Shown: positions 1 to 9,028 of the stretch, piece by piece
Layout: every line of letters begins with the position of its first letter
Numbering within the stretch: the stretch's first letter is position 1
Program-made: the position numbers and the translations under genes
Notes under the pieces: generated by a model
The model's database searches: none
What the model was told of the DNA's origin: nothing
The model's input: the letters and a program-made list of their open reading frames with translations, nothing else
Source: Desulfarculaceae bacterium
GTDB lineage: Bacteria; Desulfobacterota; Desulfarculia; Desulfarculales; Desulfarculaceae
Assembly (NCBI GenBank): GCA_028277825.1
Contig: JANQFN010000129.1
Span: forward strand, 1 to 38,934
Direction: 5' to 3'
DNA: 38,934 nucleotides

Positions 1-99
1 GGCATCATGGATGAGGTCCTGCCCGTGGCCCAGATCATGGAGCGCACCGTGGCCCAGGCCCAAGAGGCCCTGGCCAAGCTGAACCGGGAAATGGGCTGA
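1..99 (+). CDS. 3' end of a probable FabK/nitronate monooxygenase-like flavoprotein (partial)
   Basis: Only the last 32 residues are present; the reading frame is open from base 1 and stops with TGA at 97-99. The tail (IMDEVLPVAQIMERTVAQAQEAL) resembles the C-terminal helix of FMN-dependent enoyl-ACP reductase II (FabK) and nitronate monooxygenases, where a 'G-x-I-x-x-V-x-P-V-x-E-I-(I/M)' segment ends the barrel. This is recall of family appearance from a very short piece, so the name is tentative. The stop lies 11 bases before the GTG of the crotonase gene, so the two are probably co-transcribed, which would suit fatty acyl or acyl-CoA metabolism. Confidence 0.4.
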   Translation, partial: GIMDEVLPVAQIMERTVAQAQEALAKLNREMG

Positions 100-110
100 G
101 AGGGATAAAC

Positions 111-884
111 GTGAGCGACAAGACCGTCTTGATCCAGCAGCAGGGCAAGGTGCAGATCTGGACCCTGAACCGGCCCCAGCGTCTCAACGCCTTGACCACC
201 GAGATGGGTGTGGAGTTGCGCCAGGCCCTGGCCGCGGCGGCGTCCGATGACAGCGTGGGCGCGGTGGTGATCACCGGCGCCGGACGCGGTTTCTGCGCCG
301 GGGCCGACCTGGGCCGCTTCCAAGCCTTTGCCCAAGGAGGCGACTTCCTGGAGCGCGACCGCTTCACCTCCCTGGAGTTTCCCCGGGCATTCGCCAACTT
401 CCCCAAGCCGATTATCGCGGCCATCAACGGCCCGGCCGTGGGCTGGGGCTTCACCATGCCCCTGATGTGCGACATCCGCCTGGCCTCCAGCGAGGCGGTG
501 CTCTCCTGCGGCTTCGTGCGGGTGGGGGTGACCCCGGAGTTCGGTTCCTCCCACCTCTTGCCCGCCCTGATCGGGCTGAGCCGGGCCATGGAGCTGGTGC
601 TCACCGCCCGAAAGGTGACCCCGGAGGAGGCCCAGGAGATGGGCCTGATCAAAGAGGTCTGCGCGCCGGATGAGCTGCTGCCCCGCGCCGTGGAATTGGC
701 CGCGGAGATCGCCGAGTTTCCCGCGCCGGCCACCTCCATGGCCAAGGCCCTGCTCAAGCACGGGGCCGGGGCCAGCCTGGAGCAGACCCTGGCCTATGAG
801 ATCCAGTGCTTCCACGCCGCCCTGGAAACCCCGGAGCACCGCGAGGCGGTGGAGAAGATGCTGGCCGCCATCAAGGCCAAGTGA
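111..884 (+). CDS. Enoyl-CoA hydratase/isomerase (crotonase) family protein
   Basis: A 257-residue crotonase-fold protein, the usual length. Family marks: the oxyanion-hole segment GRGFCAGADLG (residues 59-69) and AAINGPAVGWGFTMPLMCDIRLAS (from residue 103), then VGVTPEFGSSHLL (138-150). The residue equivalent to the first hydratase glutamate (Glu144 of rat mitochondrial hydratase) is not Glu here (GFTMPLMCD), while Glu143 in PEFGSS sits where delta3,delta2-enoyl-CoA isomerases carry their single catalytic acid. An isomerase or other crotonase reaction is therefore more likely than simple hydration. The start is GTG at 111 behind GAGAGGGA. It follows the preceding gene by 11 bases and ends before a terminator-like hairpin. 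The substrate cannot be read from sequence. Confidence 0.9.
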   Translation: MSDKTVLIQQQGKVQIWTLNRPQRLNALTTEMGVELRQALAAAASDDSVGAVVITGAGRGFCAGADLGRFQAFAQGGDFLERDRFTSLEFPRAFANFPKPIIAAINGPAVGWGFTMPLMCDIRLASSEAVLSCGFVRVGVTPEFGSSHLLPALIGLSRAMELVLTARKVTPEEAQEMGLIKEVCAPDELLPRAVELAAEIAEFPAPATSMAKALLKHGAGASLEQTLAYEIQCFHAALETPEHREAVEKMLAAIKAK

Positions 885-1012
885 GGGCCGGGGGCCGGGA
901 AGAAAAGAGAAGAGGCGAGTAAGGGAAAAACAATTCGCTGTGGGGGGCCGAAGCTGCTTTAAGTGGGTTTGCCTGCTCCGCGGAGCGGGTTTAGAAATGA
1001 AAATGTTGCCAT

Positions 1013-1045
1013 AAAGGGCCCGGCGGTAAAAAGCCGGGCTCTTTT
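1013..1045 (+). terminator. Rho-independent terminator-like hairpin after the crotonase gene
   Basis: The arms AAAGGGCCCGGC (1013-1024) and GCCGGGCTCTTT (1033-1044) pair at 11 of 12 positions around an A-rich 8-base loop, ending in TTTT. It lies 130 bases after the crotonase stop. A smaller GC hairpin (GCTCC/GGAGC, 974-985) precedes it. Confidence 0.6.
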
Positions 1046-1128
1046 GCGTTTGATGTTTGGCAACTCAGCGGGCTTTGCCCCGGCGTCCGGCCTTGATCAC
1101 ACGTCCAGACCGAATCCAAGCAATAGTG

Positions 1129-1528
1129 GTCATTGCGAGGGACGGCGGCAGTAGGCTGGCAATGAATGTTACGGCCTCACCACCGTCCCGTGGCAATCCT
1201 CCCTTTACTTTTGATAACCACCCGGCCAGGAGGAATGGCTTGTCTGAGCGGCGTTGACCAATCCCGCTTGCTATAAAAAATTGCATATTGTCGCCCGGAG
1301 CGAAGCGAAGCAATCTCTGCCACAAGTGGGCTTCACACAACTCGTGGGCGCCTGATCCAAGCAGAGATTGCTTCGTCGCTGGCGCTCCTCGCAACGACAC
1401 TGGTTGCTAACGGCAGGAATCGGCCGAGGGATTGGCCAAAGCTTTTTGTCTTTAGTGAGCCAAAAAAGGGGAAACCTAAGATCGCGCAGGTCTGCATCTT
1501 TTGCCAAGCTGCTCCTCGCGATGACGTC
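1129..1528. repeat. Cluster of degenerate palindromic repeats of the CATTGCGAG / CCTCGCAATG type
   Basis: The 827-base gap between the crotonase gene and nfo shows no convincing gene. It holds three degenerate units bounded by CATTGCGAGG-like and CCTCGC(A/G)A(C/T)GAC-like ends: about 1131-1203 (arms GGGACGG and CCGTCCC), 1291-1400, and a single end at 1513-1528. The middle unit is the clearest: GGAGCGAAGCGAAGCAATCT (1297-1316) continues into CTGC and is answered by GCAGAGATTGCTTCGTCGCT (1361-1380), so about 24 bases pair around a 40-base loop. Repeats of this look are widespread in bacterial genomes (from memory). Open frames crossing this stretch follow the palindromes and lack ribosome sites. 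Confidence 0.6.
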
Positions 1529-1711
1529 TATTACTGTATTCGTTCCACTCCGCAAGCCTTTATTTGCAAGGTTTCTGCCCGCACATTCTTCTATTTTTCA
1601 TTCCCTTTCCCAACCACCTTTCTTTCGCTTCCCCCTCGACGCCTCTGCCTCCAACTGTCATGTTTGACTGACAGCCTGTGTCAGCAACCCACACCCGGGA
1701 GAGCCCTCACC

Positions 1712-2572
1712 ATGCGATTCGGCCTGCATCTATCCGTGGCCTCGGGCCTGGAGGCCACCCTGGCCCAGGCCAAAAAGATGCGCCTGGAGTGTTTGCAGAT
1801 CTTCTCCGGCACCCCGCGCACCTGGAAGCAAAAGCCGCTCAAAGAACAAGAGGCCGAACTCTTCGCCACCGGCCTGGCCGCAGCGGACCTGAGGCCAGTG
1901 GCGGTGCACGCGCCCTATCTCATAAACCTGGCCAGCCCCAAAGCCCGGCTCTGGCAGCGCTCCATCAAGGCCATGGCCGACCAGCTCCGGCGGGCGCGCC
2001 TGCTGGGCGCCGACGCGGTGGTGGTGCATCCCGGCAGCCGCCAGGACAAGGACCTGGACTGGGGGCTGGCGCGGGTGGCCGAGGGCGTGCGCCGCTCCCT
2101 GGACCTGGCCGGGGAGGGCGCGGCCTGCTGGCTGGAGAACACCGCCGGCGGCGGCGGCCAGTTGGGCGGCGGCCTGGAGGATCTGGCCCAGATGCTGGCC
2201 TTGCTCAAAGGTTATCCCGCTGGGGTGGTGTTGGACACGGCCCACGCCTGGGCCGCGGGCTATGACCTGTCTGACCAGGCGGCGGTGTCAGCCTATCTGG
2301 ATGAGGTGGAGACGGTGTTGGGGCTGGAAAAGGTCAAGATGTGGCACCTCAACGACAGCCTGCACCCCAAGGGCAGCCGGCGGGACCAGCATACGCATTT
2401 GGGCAAGGGCCTGCTGGGTGGCAAGTGCTTCGCCGCCCTGGCTGGCGAACCCCGCCTGCGTGACGCCGGCGGGGTGATGGAGACCCCCAAGGACACCCCC
2501 CAGGCCGACCCGCGCAACATGGCCTACATGCGCCGGCTCCGGACCCTGGCCCAAAACCGGGCCGCCAAGTGA
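1712..2572 (+). CDS. nfo: Deoxyribonuclease IV (apurinic/apyrimidinic endonuclease)
   Basis: A 286-residue AP-endonuclease-2 TIM barrel (the usual length is about 280) that cuts 5' to abasic sites in base excision repair using a trinuclear Zn centre. All expected metal ligands are visible in order: VHAPY (His), VVVHPGSR (His), CWLENTAG (Glu), VVLDTAHAW (Asp and His), MWHLNDS (His), RRDQHTHLG (Asp and His) and GVMETPKD (Glu). The frame is open further upstream to an ATG at 1664, but the ATG at 1712 begins the typical MRFGLHLS start and has CGGGAGAG about 8 bases before it, so 1712 is chosen. It is probably monocistronic: repeats lie upstream and a regulated aroF gene with its own leader lies downstream. 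Confidence 0.95.
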   Translation: MRFGLHLSVASGLEATLAQAKKMRLECLQIFSGTPRTWKQKPLKEQEAELFATGLAAADLRPVAVHAPYLINLASPKARLWQRSIKAMADQLRRARLLGADAVVVHPGSRQDKDLDWGLARVAEGVRRSLDLAGEGAACWLENTAGGGGQLGGGLEDLAQMLALLKGYPAGVVLDTAHAWAAGYDLSDQAAVSAYLDEVETVLGLEKVKMWHLNDSLHPKGSRRDQHTHLGKGLLGGKCFAALAGEPRLRDAGGVMETPKDTPQADPRNMAYMRRLRTLAQNRAAK

Positions 2573-2922
2573 TGTGGCGGCGAGGGGCGGAGAAGAAAAG
2601 AGGTTGGCAAGGTAAAGAAAAAGGCCTGCCGGAGTCATGCCGGGTTCTCCGTAAAGGCCGGGCCCGTTGTATTTAAGCCACGCTCCTGGTTCAGCCGGTC
2701 CCACCGCCTGATCATCAGCCGCAGGGCTATGCTGGCAAGTGGAAAACGAACCTGGCAGCAGGCGGCGCAACGCTTTGCCTGTCAGCCGCAACCGGCCCAA
2801 GCCGCCCCATTTACCCTTTACCAACTCTTCTTCTTTACAAATAAATTACAGGCCTTTTATTTTGTTGCGCGATCAGGCCTTTGGGTCTAAGATTGCCAAT
2901 AAGTCAGACTACATTCGCAGTG
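2573..2922. other. Non-coding stretch between nfo and the aroF leader
   Basis: I see no gene here. The first half is GC-rich and contains weak imperfect hairpins around 2620-2670 without a T-run. The second half becomes AT-rich, as expected for the promoter of the attenuated aroF transcript. The word CAGGCCTTT occurs twice (2849-2857 and 2873-2881), a possible operator that I cannot assign. Confidence 0.5.
2834..2861 (+). promoter_or_regulatory. Possible sigma-70-type promoter for the aroF leader
   Basis: TTTACA (2834-2839) is followed after 16 bases by TTTATT (2856-2861). It lies about 60 bases before the leader-peptide start in an AT-rich stretch. The match is only moderate, but a promoter must lie near here if the leader is transcribed as proposed. 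Confidence 0.3.
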
Positions 2923-3027
2923 ATGAAACACATGAGCCAAGGCACCAACATATTTAGCAGCCAAGCCGCCGGCCTGGGCGTGTTTTATTACTATTATTTT
3001 TATGCCACCCCTGAGACGGTGAGCTGA
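2923..3027 (+). CDS. Phe/Tyr-rich attenuator leader peptide of the DAHP synthase gene
   Basis: A 34-codon open frame, ATG at 2923 (a second ATG at 2932 would give 31 codons), TGA at 3025-3027. Near its end it has seven consecutive aromatic codons, TTT TAT TAC TAT TAT TTT TAT (2983-3003), reading Phe-Tyr-Tyr-Tyr-Tyr-Phe-Tyr, then ATPETVS and stop. A run like this is the signature of a ribosome-mediated attenuator leader (as in pheA and trp leaders). Tyr and Phe are end products of the pathway whose first enzyme is encoded 122 bases downstream. No strong ribosome site precedes either ATG. The peptide itself probably has no function beyond sensing charged tRNA-Tyr and tRNA-Phe. Confidence 0.75.
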   Translation: MKHMSQGTNIFSSQAAGLGVFYYYYFYATPETVS

Positions 3028-3100
3028 GCGGAGCGTGTTTGACTTAAACTAAAGCCCCCCAAAGCAACAAAGCCCACCGTCACTTGGCGGTGGGTTTTTT
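3004..3100 (+). promoter_or_regulatory. Transcription attenuator: antiterminator/terminator switch before aroF
   Basis: Segment 2, GACGGTGAGCT (3015-3025), overlaps the end of the leader peptide and can pair with segment 3, AGCCCACCGTC (3071-3081): ten pairs with one A.C mismatch. Segment 3 can instead pair with segment 4 to form the terminator (CCCACCG 3073-3079 with CGGTGGG 3088-3094). The two structures exclude each other. A ribosome stalled on the aromatic codons (2983-3003) would leave segment 2 free, giving the antiterminator and expression. A ribosome reaching the stop codon covers segment 2, giving termination. A segment 1:2 pause hairpin is weak here (CACC 3006-3009 with GGTG 3018-3021). 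Confidence 0.7.
3071..3100 (+). terminator. Leader terminator of the aroF attenuator
   Basis: CCCACCG (3073-3079) pairs perfectly with CGGTGGG (3088-3094) around an 8-base loop and is followed by TTTTTT; the A-rich bases 3069-3071 can pair with the first T residues. It stands 49 bases before the aroF start rather than after a gene, which is the position of an attenuator. Confidence 0.8.
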
Positions 3101-3148
3101 ATTTTGGTTTAGCAACAAAGATTCAAGGCAGAAGGGAAGCGTGGAATC

Positions 3149-4174
3149 ATGATCATTCAGCTAAAGGCCAGCGCCGGCAAGGCGGGCCTGGAAACCGTGG
3201 TAAGTGAGTTGGCCCAGGACGGCGTGCCCCGCAAACGCCTGGACATCTTTTCCGGTGACACCTACACCATGGTGGGCGTGCAGGGCGACGTCTCCAAGCT
3301 GAACCAGGACAAGTACCAGGCCCTGAGCATGGTGAAGAGGGTGCACCGCATATCCGACCCCTTCAAGGAACTCTCCCGGCAGTATCATGCTGAGGACACC
3401 GTGATTTCCCTGGACAACGGACACCAGGTGGGCCGCGACCTGAGCCTCATCGCCGGGCCCTGCGCCATCGAGAGCCGGGAGCAGTTGTTCAAGACCGCGG
3501 AGTTGGTGTCCCAGGCCGGGGCCAACCTGCTGCGCGGCGGGGCCTTCAAGCCGCGCACCATCCACCGCAGCTTCCAGGGCCTGGGCGAGGAGGGTCTCAA
3601 GCTGCTGGCCGAGGCCCGGGAGAAATTCGCAATGCCGGTGATCTCTGAAATCATGGACGCCCGGGACATCCCCCTGTTCGAGAAATACCAGATCGACATC
3701 TGGCAGGTGGGGGCCAGAAACTGCCTGAATTACAGTTTCCTGGACGCCTTGGCCGAGGTGGAAGACCCCAAGCCGGTGCTTTTAAAGCGCGGCGACCACG
3801 TGTCCATGAACGAGCTATTGGGCGCGGCCCTGAGGTTGTACGAGGGCAATCACCAGGTGATTTTATGCGAACGGGGAGACAAGACCGCCGATAGGGTGTA
3901 CCGCAACGTGCTCAACCTGAACAACGTCTCCTACCTCAAGCACCACTACCACTTGCCGGTGATCGTGGACCCCAGCCACGGCACCGGGGTGCGTGAGCTG
4001 GTGGTGGATTTAGGTATGGCCGGAGTGGCCGCCGGGGCAGACGGGCTCATCGTGGAGGTGCATCACCAGCCGGACAAGGCCCTGTGCGACGGGGCCCAGA
4101 GCCTCAACTCAGAGTTCAAGGCCATGGTGCCCCTGGCCAAGAGCATATTCTCGGCCCGGCAGCGGGCGGCGTAG
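3149..4174 (+). CDS. aroF: 3-deoxy-7-phosphoheptulonate (DAHP) synthase, regulatory-domain type
   Basis: 341 residues; the first committed step of the shikimate pathway, PEP + erythrose 4-phosphate to DAHP, in the cytosol. Residues 1-70 form the ferredoxin-like N-terminal domain of the AroA-I-beta class (as in Thermotoga), used for Tyr/Phe feedback. The barrel follows, with LIAGPCAIES (metal Cys105), NLLRGGAFKPRT (PEP binding), VLLKRG, VIVDPSHGTG (metal His), LIVEVHHQPDKALCDG (metal Glu and Asp). The ATG at 3149 has GAAGGGAAG about 9 bases upstream. The gene appears to be controlled at two levels: allosterically through the N-domain and transcriptionally by the Tyr/Phe leader attenuator in front. 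No other aromatic gene follows, so it is probably a single-gene transcript. Confidence 0.95.
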   Translation: MIIQLKASAGKAGLETVVSELAQDGVPRKRLDIFSGDTYTMVGVQGDVSKLNQDKYQALSMVKRVHRISDPFKELSRQYHAEDTVISLDNGHQVGRDLSLIAGPCAIESREQLFKTAELVSQAGANLLRGGAFKPRTIHRSFQGLGEEGLKLLAEAREKFAMPVISEIMDARDIPLFEKYQIDIWQVGARNCLNYSFLDALAEVEDPKPVLLKRGDHVSMNELLGAALRLYEGNHQVILCERGDKTADRVYRNVLNLNNVSYLKHHYHLPVIVDPSHGTGVRELVVDLGMAGVAAGADGLIVEVHHQPDKALCDGAQSLNSEFKAMVPLAKSIFSARQRAA

Positions 4175-4490
4175 TCCCGGTACGCGCGGCGGTTTAGCAG
4201 AGGCGGGGGAGGAGGGAAACAGGCATGTAAGGAAAAAAGGGGGCGTCCCGGGGAATTCCCGGCATACGGGTGCGCCCCCTGTTCCAGTGGCATGAATACA
4301 GGTCAACGGGCGGTCCAAATGACAAGGAAGGGCGGTGGTGGCGAGTGACGGCCGCCTTTTCACGCCCGCACCCCGACCAGGAGACCAGGGCCTTCTCGGT
4401 TCCGCCGCCGGGCGGGTTTAACCGCCCTTGATACTGAAACCACCCACCCATCGGCAAGTTTCATTTTTTCCTTCAAAATTTTTCGGCTTA
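4175..4490. other. Non-coding stretch with hairpins after aroF
   Basis: I see no gene. It holds a long hairpin at 4238-4280 (listed separately) and a perfect GC hairpin GGGCGG/CCGCCC (4410-4415 with 4422-4427). I could not match the stretch to any riboswitch class I know. Confidence 0.45.
4238..4280 (+). terminator. Stem-loop after aroF, possible terminator
   Basis: AGGGGGCGTCCCG (4238-4250) pairs with CGGGTGCGCCCCCT (4267-4280) with one extra base; the loop contains GGAATTCC. There is an A-run before it but no T-run after it, so it would end transcription on the + strand poorly; read on the - strand the A-run becomes a T-run. It may be bidirectional or purely structural. Confidence 0.35.
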
Positions 4491-4586
4491 TGAACAACCC
4501 CGCCGCAAGCAGCGGGGTATCAAGGGGAAAATTTCAGCTTTATAGCGCGGCAAGCCGCGGGGAATGAACCCCCGTATGGGGGTTCA
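4491..4586 (+). repeat. Three-hairpin dispersed repeat, family A, copy 1 (full length)
   Basis: The unit starts GAACAACCCCGCCGC and ends GTATGGGGGTTCAAC. It has three hairpins: CCCCGC/GCGGGG (4498-4517), CGCGGC-AA-GCCGCG (4546-4559) and a perfect GAACCCCC-GTAT-GGGGGTTC (4566-4585). A second full copy lies at 36795-36893 in reverse orientation and a deleted copy at 12651-12702. Confidence 0.8.
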
Positions 4587-4645
4587 ACTGATGCATTGTG
4601 ATTCAGGCAGGCGTTGGTTGCGTCTGCCTGGTCTCAGGGCCCAAG

Positions 4646-4674
4646 TTGACCCTAAGACTTGAATATGTTAGGTT
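4646..4674 (+). promoter_or_regulatory. Sigma-70-type promoter candidate for the Pro/Ala-rich protein gene
   Basis: TTGACC (4646-4651), 17 bases, TAGGTT (4669-4674). The expected start of transcription near 4681 lies just before the ribosome site AAGGGAGG (4693-4700), which supports the TTG start at 4709. The brnT promoter candidate has the same form (TTGACA-N17-TAGGGT). Confidence 0.45.
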
Positions 4675-4708
4675 TCTGGCGATATGTCCAGTAAGGGAGG
4701 ACCGCGCC

Positions 4709-5554
4709 TTGGCCGATCCCCAAACACCGCCCGATGACGCCCAGATAATCGAGTTGACCGATGTGGTGCGTCCCATCGGCGAGGCCGAGGTGGTGCCCCC
4801 ACCGGCCGCGCCGGAGGCTGGTGAGCCGCCCGCCTCGGGCGACGGCGAGTTGGAGCGGCTTTTATCCGAATTGAACCAGGACACCCCGCCGCCTCCCCAA
4901 GAGGACGACCTGGAAAAGCTCCTGAACGAAATGGGCGGGCAGCCGCCGGCCATGGAGGCGCCCCCGGCTGAGGAGGACCTGCAGTCTCTCCTGGCCGAGT
5001 TGGAGGCCCAGGCCCAGAGTGAGCCCCCGGTTAGTGAACCCGCGGTTAGCGAACCAGCCCCGGCCGAACCGGCCCCGGCCCAGCCCGAGCCCCCGGCGGG
5101 CGGCACCGGCGATCCGGAGTTGGACCGCCTGTTGGCCGAGATCGGCAAGGGCGGCGCCGAGCCCGAGACCAAAGAGGCTCCGGCCAAAGCAACAGAGGAA
5201 TCTGGCGCGGCCCAAGCCACTGCCGCCGCCGCCGGAGCCGTTCCCGGCGCTGCCGCCGCCAAGGCCAAAAAGCCCCAGGACGAGGCAAAGCCGGCACCGA
5301 AGCCGAAGCCGAAGCCGAAATCGGAAGCGCCAGCCGCCAAGGAGGCAGCGCCAGAAAAGGCCAAGCAGGCGGCGCCGACTGCCAGCGGGCTGGACCCGGC
5401 CCGGGCCGAGGAGATCTTCGAGCGGGCGGTGCGCGAAGAGGTGGCCAAGGTGGTGCAGGAAGTGGTGGCCCGCCTGGTCACCGAGCAGTTGGCCAAGGAA
5501 CTGGAGGCCTTGAAAAGGCAGGACGCCAAGCCCCAAGACGGCGTAGTAGACTAG
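4709..5554 (+). CDS. Pro/Ala/Glu-rich protein with repeated Leu-Leu motifs, function unknown
   Basis: 281 residues from a TTG start at 4709, chosen because AAGGGAGG ends 8 bases before it and a promoter candidate lies just upstream; the frame is also open from a GTG at 4598. Layout: IIELTDVV near residue 13, a motif I recall from uncharacterised delta-proteobacterial proteins; a disordered Pro/Ala/Glu region carrying four copies of a short motif of the form (D/E)L(E/D/Q)xLLxE(L/M/I) at residues 46-56, 66-76, 89-99 and 136-146; a Lys/Pro/Ala linker; and a C-terminal amphipathic helix (DPARAEEIFERAVREEVAKVV..., about 230-275), probably a coiled coil. There is no signal peptide or membrane segment. 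I do not recognise a function. The repeated acidic Leu motifs look like short docking peptides. A terminator separates it from valS. Confidence 0.75.
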   Translation: MADPQTPPDDAQIIELTDVVRPIGEAEVVPPPAAPEAGEPPASGDGELERLLSELNQDTPPPPQEDDLEKLLNEMGGQPPAMEAPPAEEDLQSLLAELEAQAQSEPPVSEPAVSEPAPAEPAPAQPEPPAGGTGDPELDRLLAEIGKGGAEPETKEAPAKATEESGAAQATAAAAGAVPGAAAAKAKKPQDEAKPAPKPKPKPKSEAPAAKEAAPEKAKQAAPTASGLDPARAEEIFERAVREEVAKVVQEVVARLVTEQLAKELEALKRQDAKPQDGVVD

Positions 5555-5580
5555 ACCACCGGCCCGGGCGGCTGGTAAGA

Positions 5581-5613
5581 GGCGAGGGAGAAGGCTCCCC
5601 GCCCTTTTATTTT
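5581..5613 (+). terminator. Terminator before valS
   Basis: GGCG-A-GGGA (5581-5589) pairs with TCCC-CGCC (5596-5603) with one bulged A, followed by CTTTTATTTT. It closes the preceding gene 27 bases after its stop. Confidence 0.6.
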
Positions 5614-5666
5614 GCGCGATTCATTATTTCTGGCCAGCCGGCCAGCCGGCGGCAAACGGAGTCCCC

Positions 5667-8312
<2,646 letters not shown>

Positions 8313-8438
8313 AGGCGGTTTTTTTCATGCCCGCCCCGGAGGGCCAAGGCCCATAAGGCCCATGGCTCTTGGGGGTTTAGTGCGTGCTCCGGGCAAGAGA
8401 AGACAGGCACAAACCCCACAAAAAGGGGCACTTTGTGC

Positions 8439-8467
8439 TTGACAGCACTAAGGCTTATTGATAGACA
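8439..8467 (+). promoter_or_regulatory. Promoter candidate for dsrC
   Basis: A perfect -35 hexamer TTGACA (8439-8444), 17 bases, then TAGACA (8462-8467), a weak -10. The -35 lies inside a small palindrome, GTGC-TTGACA-GCAC. The 75-base leader ends in the very strong ribosome site AAAGGAGGAAAC, as expected for an abundant protein. Confidence 0.4.
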
Positions 8468-8543
8468 GTTCATTGTGCTTTTTGACCCCAAGTGAACAAA
8501 AGGCCGTAAGGCTGATTTAAATTCCTAAAGGAGGAAACTCAAG

Positions 8544-8861
8544 ATGCCTACCGTGAGCTACAAAGGCAAAGATTACGAAGTCGACGAGGACGGCTTCCTG
8601 CAAGACCCCGAGGAGTGGGACGTTGACTTCGCGCATTACGTGAAGGAGCAAGAGGGCATCTCCGAGCTGGGCGACGAGCACTGGAAGGTCATCCATTACC
8701 TCCAGGACTACTACAAGAAGAACGGCATCGCCCCCATGGTCCGCATTATGACCAAGGTCACCGGCTACAAGCTGAAGCAGATCTACGAGCTGTTCCCCAG
8801 CGGCCCCGGCAAAGGCGCCTGTAAGATGGCTGGCCTGGCCAAGCCCACTGGCTGCGTCTAG
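8544..8861 (+). CDS. dsrC: DsrC, sulfur-carrier protein of dissimilatory sulfite reduction
   Basis: 105 residues, the typical length. DsrC is the co-substrate of DsrAB: it carries the sulfite-derived sulfur as a trisulfide between two C-terminal cysteines and passes it to the membrane DsrMKJOP complex. Both cysteines are present, Cys93 and the penultimate Cys104, separated by exactly 10 residues in the flexible arm GACKMAGLAKPTGCV. This distinguishes true DsrC from TusE-like proteins with one cysteine. The N-terminal part (YEVDEDGFLQDPEEWD, WKVIHYLQDYY, RIMTKVTGYKLKQIYELFPSGPGKGACK) is canonical. It has a strong ribosome site and its own terminator, so it is monocistronic, away from dsrAB, as is common in sulfate reducers. 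This gene is the main evidence for a sulfur-respiring host. Confidence 0.97.
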   Translation: MPTVSYKGKDYEVDEDGFLQDPEEWDVDFAHYVKEQEGISELGDEHWKVIHYLQDYYKKNGIAPMVRIMTKVTGYKLKQIYELFPSGPGKGACKMAGLAKPTGCV

Positions 8862-8886
8862 TACCAGCGCTTAATCCAGTTCACAC

Positions 8887-8930
8887 GGACGGTGCCCCGC
8901 TTTGTATGCATAAAGCGGGCACCGTCTTTT
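8887..8930 (+). terminator. Strong terminator after dsrC
   Basis: GACGGTGCCC (8888-8897) continuing to GCTTT pairs with AAAGC...GGGCACCGTC (8912-8925), a 15-pair stem with one bulge, followed by TTTT. Confidence 0.85.
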
Positions 8931-9028
8931 AGGCCCTAGCCTATACATAATTATGTGCAGAAGCAAGGCCGTGCAGAAGGACCCCAACCCAAGCAAGACC
9001 CAGGCGAATCCTGGGGGTGGAGCGCATC

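Noticed and set aside
1065-1667. Several overlapping frames in the crotonase-nfo gap
   Set aside because: They run through palindromic repeats, lack ribosome sites and show no protein-like pattern.
4370-4450. Possible riboswitch after aroF
   Set aside because: There are GC hairpins, but no conserved core of any class I know, and no gene in the right place on the - strand.
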